From assembly GCA_905221605.1 (NCBI GenBank), contig CAJNDS010000557.1, positions 1,340,579 to 1,404,578 of the forward strand: DNA of 64,000 nucleotides, given 5' to 3'. Each line of letters opens with the position of its first letter. Position 1 is the first letter of the stretch. Shown piece by piece: positions 1 through 11,600 of this stretch. Source of the DNA: Symbiodinium natans (taxonomy: Eukaryota > Sar > Dinophyceae > Suessiales > Symbiodiniaceae). Below the pieces are notes generated by a model, which saw only the letters and a program-made list of their open reading frames with translations, had not been told where the DNA came from and did not search any database. The position numbers and the translations under genes are program-made.

Positions 1-897
1 GCTAGGCTGTTTTGAGGGTATGGGTAAGCATACAGTCCGATGCTCTTGGCCCAGCTCAACCATTGGACAAACTCGAGGCTGGAGCATGGCGTAGCAACAT
101 AGCACACAATCTGTCCAAGGCATCCGAAACCCGAAACCCAGAACCTAGAAATGCACAAGCACCGACCTGCGCAGTCCAACGGATCTTTCATGCCGAGGAC
201 ATGCAACAACGCTTCGTGCCAGCGGACGCTGCACCCTGGTTGAGAGGTTAAGCTAGGGTACAGTGTGTAGGTTTAGGGTTCAGCATATTCTGTGCTTACT
301 CTGTGCTCTGAAGAAGACACCTTGCTATTCAGACAAGGCATGCGAAGGATACTAGAAGGAATGCTCCAGATCAGGGAAGGTGAAGGCGATCGAATATTTG
401 AGAGGGGTGGGGGATCATTCGCTGCTGCTTTGGGTGTGCCCTCTTCGGCGCGTGCGTTCTTGCGCGTGGTCGGTCATGCTAGTGGTTAGGGTTGAGAGTT
501 TGGGGTTCAGGGTTTGAGGGTTGACAGCATGGGGCTAAGGATTGACTTGTGGATCATGTCGAAGCAACCAGGAAGTCTTCTGGCTAACTCCTGCGCGCCG
601 CCACCCGAATAGGGGGTTGGATTCAGGGTATTGGATGTACAGCGACATTGTATTTTCGTGCCCGAAGCAATGCAAAGTTGCAAGAGTAGAACATGATATC
701 TTCAGTTGGCCCCCAATAGCCAGCATACTAAACCCTAAGCCCCAAGACCCCCAGACCCTCTAGACCCTCTAGACCCTCTAGACCCTCTAGACCCTCTAGA
801 CCCTCTGGACGCAAAACCCTAACACCGACACCCTAAACCCTAAGCCCTCAACCCATAATCCTCAACCCTCAACCCTGACCTACCTCTTGCGACTCAG
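1..897. other. Unassigned leading stretch
   Basis: No gene is recognised. Open frames at about 12-251 and 292-489 match no family I know and have no exon-like context. The stretch holds degenerate TTTAGGG units at about 250-540, a nine-base CTAGACCCT variant array at 753-808, and CCCTAAA units up to the first PPR exon. Confidence 0.4.
753..808. repeat. AGACCCTCT nine-mer array (telomere-like variant)
   Basis: About six uninterrupted copies of AGACCCTCT. This is a local variant of the CCCTAAA repeat that was amplified in tandem. Confidence 0.8.
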
Positions 898-951
898 GTG
901 TGCTACGGAGCGGCGATCACAGCGTGCGGGAGGGGCCGAGACTCTAGCTTG
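898..951 (+). CDS. PPR exon (helix A)
   Basis: After the acceptor GACTCAG the frame reads GAAITACGRGRDSSL, a typical PPR helix-A core. CCCTAAA lies upstream and TTTAGGG downstream (about 993-1036). The 3' end is approximate. Confidence 0.6.
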
Positions 952-3900
952 TCGATGTGCTCTAAAAACCTAGGCACCCGAAGCTCTATTGAGTTTAGGA
1001 TTTAGGGTTTAGGGTTTAGGGTTTAGGGTTTAGGGACATAGGGGTCTATTCAGCCAAGTCTAAGCGTCCAAGTGTGCTGAAGCTGACATGCCTTCAATGC
1101 ATCTAAGCCCGTTGAACACCCGCGGGCCCTGAACAAATGTCGAACCCCTAGCCCTCTATAGCATCAAACCCTGAGCCTAAGCCCTAAGCCCGATATAGCC
1201 CCAAAACCTCGAACCCACCCCGAACACTAGACTCATGCCCTGTGAGGGCTTCGGGGTTCACGGTTCCGTTCGACTCGGACCTTTCTTTGCACTCACGATT
1301 GGTCCTCGCCATCTCCCAAAACATTCGTCCTTCCCTAAACCCTAAACCCTAAACCCTAAACCCCAAACCTGACCTGCCAGAAAGGAACCCGGAACCTCCT
1401 GAAGCAAGGGCCATCAAAAGGCTTCCTAAGTTTCTCTTGGGCCCGAGTATCCCTGTTTGGTCCATTGATCGTCTCTTATTCCGGGGTTTGCGTTGTGGGG
1501 CGGGCGGGGGGTGGGATCCTAAAACCCTAAACTCTAAACCCTTAAACCCTAAACCCCAAACCCTGAAACCCTAGACGCTTCTCGCAACTGGCTACGTCGA
1601 CTTCCGCTATTCAAGGGTGCTCCTTGTCTTCGGGCGTTCGGACTCGGAATTCCCTGCCTTGACCCCTAAACTCAGAACTCTTTATGCCGGGCTCTAGGGT
1701 CCAACGCCCCTCTTCCCAGACTTAAATCCGAAACCCGAAGGGTGTAGAGTCTAGGGTCTAGGGTTTAGGGCTGTGCCCCCCAACTGAGGAGTGGGCTCGA
1801 TCCCTGGCGCTTTTCCACGATGCACCGGCAAGAACGCTGGTGCTTCCCCACGACATTATACTCGGTAGGCCGTTTTGGGGCATTTTGTATTTTCCCTTAT
1901 TGGTTGTTAGAGGACTTTTTTTAGAATGTTTTCGGAGGTCATCTTCGTATATACGCCGAGAAGAGGGGAAGAATTACTAATGGTGTTCCCTTATGGTATA
2001 TAAGAAAACCAGATTTACCCCCCCCCCCCCCCCCCCCCCCAACAAAAAAAAAAAAAAACTGTTCGAATTATTCAGGCCCCTATCATGCTACCTGGGATAG
2101 GGCCTGGGGGAAGTTCGTTTAGGGTTTGTGAGTTTACTGTAGGTTGGGGTTAGGAAAGGATCCTGGAGTCTAGAGCGCTGAAGGCTTACCTGTAATTACC
2201 CCCCCCCCCCCCCCCCCAAACAAAAAAAAACCGTGCATGCTGGATCTGCCTGTCGGGCGTTTTTGACCTGTCCTTAAAGAAGGCAAGATTCGCCCCTTAA
2301 ACAAACGCAGGATGTGGTACGTACTTGAAGACAGGGTAGGATTCGTGGTTCGGAGATCATATTCTTGTCTGGCCGGGTGGTCGGCCCAAAGCAAGGCCAG
2401 ACACGCAGCACCCGCAACCTTCTTAAGGCTTCTTCACCTAGGGTGCAGGGTGTAACGTAGGGTTGGCAACCCTCCTAAACTTTGGCTAAAAAAGCTTGAC
2501 CTGAGCTAACCCCAGCGGTCTACACCCGTGCCCAAGAGGGAATTCAACCCTCAAACCCTCAAACCCTCAAACCCTCAAACCCTAAACCCTAAACCCTAAA
2601 CCCTAAACCCTAAACCCTAAACCCTAAACCCTAAACCCTAAACCCTAAACCCTAAACCAACCCTGAAGTAAAGCCTTTGCCCGCAGACCCTCTTCGAAGG
2701 TGGCGCACAATGCGACGATTTCGGCGGTCGGCCGGAGTCAGCGCTTGGGCTGGAGTTTATGTTCTTCGGGTTTGTGGTTTAAGGTTTGTGGTTTAAAAGG
2801 GTTGCGGCAGTTGGGGGTTTAGGGTTTCTAGGGTTTAGGGGTTTGGGGTTTAGGGTTTAGGGCTAGGGTTTAGGGTTTAGGGGTTTGGGGTTTAGGGTTT
2901 CGGGATGCAGGAGTTCAGGAGCTCACGTTGAGAGCGCCAGGCTGATCTGTTTAGCAGCCTAACGGTTTAGGGTTTAGGGTTTAGGGTTTAGGGTTTAGGG
3001 GTTTATATTTCGGGCTCAGGGCTTTGGGAACCCCCTCAACCCCAAACCCCAAGCGCCAAGCAGCTACCCACAAGGCAGTGGCCGTTGGCTTTGGACCTCT
3101 TTGGCCGTTTGCCGGAGGTGGGGTCGCTGGGGTATTTGATCTTTCTTTTGTGTCAGGTGGGAGGGGGGGGGGGTCGTGAGGGATTTGGGTTTCGGATCAT
3201 TTTGGGGGGGCCTTAGGCTTTGGGATTTAGGGTGGGTCCCGGGCCCGGGACGACACCCTGCGTCCTTGTCACTGTAGGATCGATTCCCCCTTCCCCCCCC
3301 CCACTACTTAAGCCCGCACTGTGCTCCCAGCTCCCAGTATTTTCGGGTACCCAGTTTCTTGAAGCGAGGGCGAAGCCGACGTGGTCAGCTTCAATACGAC
3401 CATGGCTGGATGTGGTCAGGGACAGCAGCCTGGAAGAAGAGGCAAAGGTGTACCTGTAACCCTAAACCCTAAATCCTAAACCCTGAATTAAGCCCCAAAC
3501 CCCTATGTACGAAAGGTCTGCTTACAGGGTTTGACGCCAAGATCATGTCAATTGGGTTGGTATTTTCGGAAACCGAGGCATGGTTGTTCGATGACTTTGG
3601 CCTGGGATGCAGGGGTTGTAGGCTTCGGCTTGGTCTGAGGGCTGAGTTCGGATGGTCTAAGAGTCTAAGATGCACCTTCCAGGGTGTACCTGAACCCGTT
3701 TTATTTTCTTCTTAACATCATCGGCCAAGAGCTTTCTTAGTATCCGATCTTTGGCTCTGTGATAGAGCTGCTTACAGCAGGCAGTCTTGTTGCATCCCTT
3801 GAGGATTCAAATTCGCCCTAAGCCTAAGCCCTAGAGTCTATAGACTAAACCCTATAGACTAGAGACCCTAAACCCTCAACCCACTTCTGAAACCAAAAAC

Positions 3901-5611
3901 CCTAAAACTTCACCCTAAACTCTAAACCCTAAACCCTAAACCCTAAACCCTAAACCCTAAACCCTAAACCCTAAACCCTAAACCCTAAACCCTAAACCCA
4001 GGCAGTGGCACCTCTCCCTCCAGCTCTTTGACGACATGATCGCCAGAGGCTTGCGGCCCGACAAAATCTCCTTCGGTGTGCTGGCACCTCGCCCAAACAT
4101 TTTCGGGGCTTAGGGTGCAGGGTTTAGGGTTTAGGGATTGGGGTTTAGGGTTTAGGGTTTGGGTTTAGGGTTTGGGTTTAGGGTTTAGGGTTTAGGGTTT
4201 AGGGTTTAGGGTTTAGGGTTTAGGGTTTAGGGTTTAGGGTTTAGGGTTCAGTGTAGCTGAGGTGGATGCCTGCGAGCGGGCGAGCGAGCGTCTGGGCCTT
4301 GCATTTGGATCTAGTCCTTTTTGCCCAGAATCCCCCACAATAGGGTTTAGGAACCCCGAACCCTAAACCCCCTAGTTGGAACGTCATTATCCGAATACCC
4401 TTAAGGTTAACTATAGGGAACCTCAGCACTACTCATGCTAAACCCATGCTCCAACTTTCTTCAGCTTACTATAAACCCTTACACCCCCCAATAGGTGGGC
4501 GCTGGCGCTTTGGCTGGGCACTCGCCTCCCTGAACGCAGCCCGGCGAATCTATTCCCTGGAAGAGGGAGAGTAGGGTACCATCATTTTGAGAACGGACTG
4601 GAAATATGCATACTGTAGAATTTTTACAAAAGAAAGACAAACATGAATAACCCTGATGCCTTTGTGGGATTCGGCATGGATTTGGAGGGCATGGGCCTTG
4701 GGCCTTAGGGTTTGGGGTCTACTGGCCGTGGGGCTAAGGATTTAGCGGCTACTGGGCTGTTGCTTTTTAGGGCCTCTTGAGTTTTGCCGTTTAGGGTTTA
4801 ATTCGGGCTTCGGATTTAGGGTTAAGGGTTTAGTTGGGGCATAGGATTTCGGGTTTAGGGTTTAGGGCCTGCTTTAGGGTTCAAGGCCTACGGGCCTTGG
4901 GAGTTAGGTTAGGGGCTGTAGGAGTTAGGAGCGACTTGGCCTTGGGCTTCGGGTTCAGGCCATTGGCCTTGAGCTTTAGGGCTTAGGGGGTCACACGTTG
5001 ATATCTGACCGTGTGGTGGCGGGCCTGTACGTTTTAGGGCATACACGGAAAGCGCTGTAAATTACAGGACTTCGTGCGTGTGGCTGTGGAAATTGAGGGA
5101 TTCGTGCTTTAGGAAATCCAGGAACTCAAACTTAGGGCACTCATTTTAGCACACCTTCCCCAAGCGATCCAGGATGTTCGCTTGGGGACCAATTGCCAGC
5201 GCCAGACCCAGCTGTAGTTGTGTTCGATGAGACGCACATTGTATAAAAGAGGCAAAAATGCCGCAAATAGCAGGGTTTTGGTCATGTTCGCAAAATGGCA
5301 TGAACGCTTATGACAGTGCCTTGTGTGGCTGAACATCAAACATCCTCCAGCAACATGTTGTACAAAGAGGCAAAAGCGCCGCAAATAGCAGGGTTTTGGG
5401 CATGTTCGCAAAACGGCATGAACACGTGTGACAGCGCCCGTTTTGCTGAACATCAAACATCCTCCAGCAACATGTTGCACAAAGAGGCAAAAACGCCGTA
5501 AATAGCAGGGTTTGGGGATGGTTAGAGTCAAATGGTCGTAACCAATCCCCCCCCCCTCCCCCCCCCCCTCCCCCCCCCCCCCCCCCCCTCCCCCCCCCCC
5601 CCCCCCCCCCT

Positions 5612-5648
<37 letters not shown>

Positions 5649-8573
5649 CCGCCCCTCAACAGAAGAAAACTCTCTCCAGACCGGAAATTTCAAGAAAACC
5701 ACACGGGCAAATAGCAACGTGTCAGGGCTTAGGGCTTAGGGCTTAGGGCAGTGGACTTAGGGTTGAGGGGCTAATGGGCCTGGAAGATTTGGGGTTAGGG
5801 CCTATTGAGCCTGAGGCTTCGTGAAAGAAAGGCTGTGAAGCAAAATGCTTTCCTAATGTTGTCGGACGTAACGGGCGGGTGGGTATTTCTCCATCGTTTG
5901 ATAGTCTGCTTGACTGGTAAGTGCTTGGACTTGGGATGCTGAACCTTGAACCCTAAACCCTAAACCCGCAACCCTCAACCCTCAACCCTGAACCCTAAAC
6001 CCTCATCCCTGTTCTGAACGCTTGATAACCCAGGCCCTTGCTTTCCCAGGCGCCGTGCACCCGGACGCGCCCATCCTGGGTTCCCTGATCAGCGCCTGCG
6101 AGCGAATCTTGGCTTCACAGTTAGGGTTTAGGGTTTAGGGTTTAGGGTTTAGGGTTTAGGGTTTAGGGTTTAGGGTTTAGGGTTTAGGGTTTAGGGTAAG
6201 AGTTTAGTTTAGGTGTTGGGGTTTTTCAGGGTTAGTGGATTCAATTTTCGGAGTTTGGGGCGTCGGTTTCAGGGCTCACAGCGCTGTGTTCCAAGGGCTT
6301 GCAGAGGTCTACATAGGTTGGGCTGGTCAGACGCCCCTCAACCTAAGCCCAACCTGAGACTGGTTGCGTCTCCTGCTTTTGGCGTCGGCACAAGAGTAGA
6401 GGGTGCAGTGGCAGAACTCATGCCTTGCCCCTAAACCCGAAAGCCCTAACCCTGAAAGCCCAACCTTAACCCCTTGAAGCCGACCCCCATAACGCTGATG
6501 AACCCTGAACACCCTACAGCCATAAGGCACTCACCTAAAATATCTCGATGCCGTAGACTCGGCTCCTGTTACTAGAGATTTAAGGGTTTAGGGTCTAGGC
6601 TCTTCAAACGATCTCCCCTCGGAGCGAGGCGGGCACCTCTGGCGAGAGGCCCTCCACTCGGGCATTCACGCTGGGGGGGCTGACTTGGGGTTAGGGTTTG
6701 AGGCTCGAGGTTCAGGGTTAGGGTTTAGGGTTCGGGTTTAGGGTTTAATTAGGGTTTCAGGTTTAGGATGCGCAAACGTGACGTGAGGTAGTGAAACTGA
6801 GCCTAGCTTCTTCGCATATCCCCGGACCCTGAACCCTCCAAACCCCCCGCAGCCCATCAACTTAGTCGTATACCAACCCCTAGAGACGCTCTGCCAAGCC
6901 CTCCATGCCCAAAGCCTTACCTAAGCAGGAAGATAAACCCCAAAACCCGAAACCCTAAGCAGCAAGCCCCAGCCCTAAACCCTAAACCCTAAACCCTAAA
7001 CCCTAAACCCTAAACCCTAAACCCTAAACCCTAAACCCTAAACTCTGACAACCCTAAACCTTCCCCTCCACCCTTCTCCCTCCCTCCCCGCCCTAACAAG
7101 GCCCTGCACTTCCTCGAGCAAATGCAGAGGGCAGATCTGCAGCCGTCAAGCGCCGACCTTGGCGCCACACACCAGTTTAGGGTTCAGGGTTTAGGGTTTA
7201 GGGTTTAATTAGGGTTTAGGGTTTAGGGTTTAGGGTTTAGGGTTTAGGGTTTAGGGGTGAAGGGAAGGCGTAGAACGAGAGTAAAAACTTGGGCTTGACA
7301 TGTGACCTATTTGTTCAGAGTCGCCCTTTGCGGTTCGGCAATCCTACTCAAATACCGAAAAGAGCCCTGGAGCCCGAAACGTACCCTCTACACCCTAAAC
7401 TCCAAGGCCCCTCAACCCTGATTCCGAGGGCCCTCTGACCTCATATGGCTGCCTTCGGTTTCCCCTCCTCCGAGGCGTGCTGCAGGGTGTGGCTGTTGGC
7501 GCATGTGCCTGGGCTGGAGCCATCCTGGGACCCACAAAAATAAGGGGCCCCCAAAGCAACCAGAATCAAGAATTGCTGGTCCACTGTCTGAGGTGTCCTG
7601 CATTTCTGGGCTTAGTCTTGCTCTGGCTTTTGCGCACTGTTCACCAGGGGTCCCCACGCTGAGGGTGCTCGTGTTTTGAAGCAATGTTTTCTTGAGCCGT
7701 GCAGTCACTGTGTCCTTTTTTCTTTGGCTCCGTATCGTTTCTACACAGTCTCATGTCATTCAGGGCGTTCGGTTTCGGGACTTTGGCCTCATACGTGGAG
7801 GGTTTAGGGTTTAGGGTCTAGTGTTTAGGGTTTAGGGTTTAGGGGTTAGGGGTTTAGGGTTTTTGAACGACCCAAGCAGCCTTCATAAAGGCTCTGGAAG
7901 TCGAGGTATAAAGGCCGGCGCGCTGCAGCGAGGCGCTCCCGTTTTCTGTTCTGATTTTCTGTTGGGGGGGGGGGGGGGGGGAACGGGGTGGTCTTCCGGT
8001 TTAGGGTTTAGGGTTTCTACGGTTTAGAGTTTAGGGTTTAGGGTTTAGGGTTTTAGGGTTTAGGGTTTTTGGGTTTAGGGTTTAGGGTTTAGGGGGATGA
8101 CTTTGGACTGCAAGGCTCGGTCATCTGCACCTCATGGACTAGGAGCCCTTAGCTCCCTAACCCCTTAAGAACCCTACCCCTGAACCCTAAACCCTAAACC
8201 CTAAACCCTAAACCTTAAACCCTAAACCCTAAACCCTAAGCCCTAAGCCCTAAGCCCTAAACCCTAACCTCCTCTCGAACTTCTAGCGACTTTCTTTCTG
8301 AGGACCACAGTGTGGAGGTTGATTGGGCACAATACTTCCAACGGCCCAGTGCTGCAACGGTTGCCCTAAACCCTACAGGGGTTAAGGTGTAGGGTTTAGC
8401 GTTTAGGTTTAAGGTGTAGGATTTAGGGTTTAGGGTTGAATCAGGGGGACGGTGCTGAGATTTGCAATTCAAAAACCCTAAACCCCAAACCCCCAAACCC
8501 CACAACCCTAAAGGTGAGACGATTGCGGCTAAAGGAATGCAATTGTTTATCAAGTAATACATTTCTTCAACAG

Positions 8574-8607
<34 letters not shown>

Positions 8608-11600
8608 AACCCTAAACCCCAAGCCCTAAACCCTAAACCCTAAACCCTAAACCCTAAACCCTAAACCCTAAACCCTAAACCCTAAACCCTAAACCAAACC
8701 CTAAACCCTAAACCCTAAACCCTAAACCCTAAACCCTAAACCCTAAACCCCAAGCCCAAGCGCAGAGCCCCAATCCAGCCCTGGCCTTGCACCGCGACCT
8801 CATCCACAAGAAGACGGTGCCCCATGGGATCACCAACAGCTGCTCGGACGAAGGGTGAGGGATTGGTGTGCAGGGTTTAGGGTTTAGGGTTTGGGGTTTA
8901 GGGTTTTGGGTTTGGGGTTTCGGGTTTAGGGTTTAGGGTTTCGGGTTTAGGGTTTCGGGTTTAGGGTTTAGGGTTTAGGGTTGTGGGTGAGTTTCAGGGC
9001 ATGGAGTCTCGGGCTCGGGGTGCGGTGGTCGTAGCGGGTTCCATGCCTAAAGCCCTGAAGCCCTAATCTCTAACCCTCAACCTCTAATCTCTAACCCTAA
9101 ACCCGAAACCCCAAACCCTGAACCCTTTGAACCCTGAGCGGTCTCGCCTGTAAGTGCACTGAGTTTGACACGGTTGGGAGGTTTGTTTTTTGTGGGTTCT
9201 TTCTGTTTCTTTTTTGAGGGTTGGTTGGTTTTTTGGGTGCGTTTGGGGTGGTTTAGGGTTTCGGGGTTTAGGGTATATTCGGTTTTGGGGTTAGGGCTTT
9301 ATTGGGGGTAGGGTTTAATGGGTTTCGGGTGCTCCTAGTCCTCCAACCCTCCTTCCAAGCAGAGGTGACCTTGTGGGGTTTACATGGGGGGTTGATCTAA
9401 AGGTTTTTCTGGGAGATGATTTCGGGTTCCTACTGGTTTATCAGGGAGCTTTGATCAACGCCCACATCGGCGTTTGGTTCAGGGTGTAGGGCTTCTAGGG
9501 TGTTGGGGGCTGTTGGAGTTCATCCCCAGCCATGACACCCCCCACAACCCTAAACCCTCAAGAAGCCCGAAAGCCCTCAAACCCACACGCCTAGACCCTA
9601 GACCCAAAGGCCTATTCAGCCAAGAATTGTCACCATGTTAAACCTTAGCCCTGGGTCACCCTAAACCCTAAACCCTAAACCCTAAACCCCAAACCCCAAA
9701 CCCCAAACCCTAAACCCTAAACCCTAAACCCTAAACCTTACTCTGAACACTGAGAAGGCAGCCTGGTTTCGGCTTGTGTTCAGCAAGGCCTGGCCAGCAT
9801 TCGCATGGGCCCCACACCAAACTCCATAGACTCCCAACTCTAAACCCAAGTGTCATAGGTGTGGGATTTCCCCGGAAAACTGCTCCTAAGCCCTATGAAC
9901 CGTGCCCCGTATGAGCGCCAGAAGCTGTCAACCTTTTCAGCGCCGTCTTCCCGAGTCCCTTCCGCCATAGGCTGTCTTGGGCTGTTGAGGCTCTCAACTG
10001 CAGCAGCGTCGTGAGGGGTTCAGGGTTAGGGTTTATAGTGAGTTTAGGTGTAGGGCTTAGGCTTTGAGGAACCAGGAAGTATAGCGCGTACCGTATTTCA
10101 AGAGCTCCCTCAATCCAACTCACGTTCGGCACTCATCTTTCTGACAGCTCCATGGCAGTCTGCACCCCTGAGTCGTAGGCCTTATCCCTTATGAACCCGA
10201 AACCCTACAACCTCAACCCTTCTAAACCCTAAACCCGAAACTCTAAACCCTAAACCTTATGAACCCGAGACCCTACAACCTTAACCCTTAAGCCCTAAAC
10301 CCTAAACCCCAAACCCTAAATCCTGAACCCTGAACCCTAAACCCTAAACCCCGACCAAGAGATGTCAGACGCGGGCCAGGCCGCTGGGAGGATGCGTTGC
10401 GCCTCATCGAGACGAAGGGGGTCCTTAAGTCTCTGCCGCTGGGACAGTTTAGGGTTAAGGTTGCGGTTTTCGGCTTTATGGCTGAAGACTGTCGTCCACT
10501 GCTCAGAACTGCAAAAAGCCCTAAACCCCAAGCCCTCAAGCCCTAAACCCTCAATGCTAAGCCCTAAGCCCTCAGCCCTGAAACGCCCCCGAGGCCCCAA
10601 AGCCCCTCCCCTCCCCTCCCTCTCCCTCTCCCAAAATGCCATTTAAGAGCCATCCCCGAACTCTCCATCTTCTAGGGGTTTTGGAGTTGTGGTGTCTACC
10701 TTGGAATGTTCCCCCTTTACTAATCGGGACCCCCGATTATAAACCCTAACCCTAAACCCTAAACCCTAAACCGCCCTTGAGGACTCCTCCGGCGCTGGGC
10801 GCCGGCGTTTTTGCTGCCGAGGCTCTCAGCGCCTGGCAGGCACCCGGGGGAGGAGGGGGGAGACGTTTGGGGTTCAGGGTTAGGGGTTTTCAGGGTTTAG
10901 GGTTAGGGGTTTTGGGGGTTTAGGGTTGAGAGTTTTTGGGTTTAGGGGGTTTAGGGGGTTTAGGGGGTTTAGGGGGTTTAGGGGGTTTAGGGGGTTTAGG
11001 GGGTTTAGGGGGTTTAGGGGGTTTAGGGGGTTTAGGGTTAGGGGTTGTCGGGGGCCAGAGTTCGGGGTTTAAGGTTGAGGGTTTGGGGGTTAGAGTTTAG
11101 GGTCTGTAAAGCTTTGCTGTGATGGTGCCGGGTTTTTGCCGGCGTAGGCTTTCCAGAGTTGCGCACAACGCACATGTGCCGTCTTGAGACCGCAAGCGCT
11201 TGCTGTTGGAGGCCGTGGCAATTTAACGCTCACATGGCGAGGAACTCCATAAGATGTTCATGGGGTACACGAATTCAAATACCCTCAAAGTTATGGATCC
11301 CTATCCTAGGAACCTCCAAAAATGAGTGCCTGTTTTTTGGGAGCCCCCCACATGCCTACAAGCGAAAGTAGCGTGAATGGCGGGTCTGGAGCCCTGCGGC
11401 GACGGCATGCCAGCCGGGTGCCGGCCAGCCTGCCAACAAGAACCCATGCCCTCCATCCCCCGGAATTCGAAGACCCAACCCTGTAAAATTAAGCCTAAGG
11501 CCAAACCCTGGGCTCCAAACCCTAAACCCCAAACCCTAACCCTCAGACCCCCAAACAATTTGAGCCCTACCCCCAATCTCACTGGGCCTGATCAAGGCAG

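Noticed and set aside
5109-5717. 202-codon reverse-strand frame rich in glycine
   Set aside because: It is the C tract read backwards plus the 119-bp tandem repeat; no exon signals or homology.
7412-7708. Overlapping frames on both strands near 7.4-7.7 kb
   Set aside because: No family pattern. A PPR-like VAVGACAWAG after CTGCAG at 7482 was considered, but the rest of the motif is missing.
11148-11222. Decayed PPR exon (VAHNAH, then SACCWRPWQ in another frame)
   Set aside because: Suggestive of a broken PPR exon, but it needs a frame change and has a stop; too weak to list.
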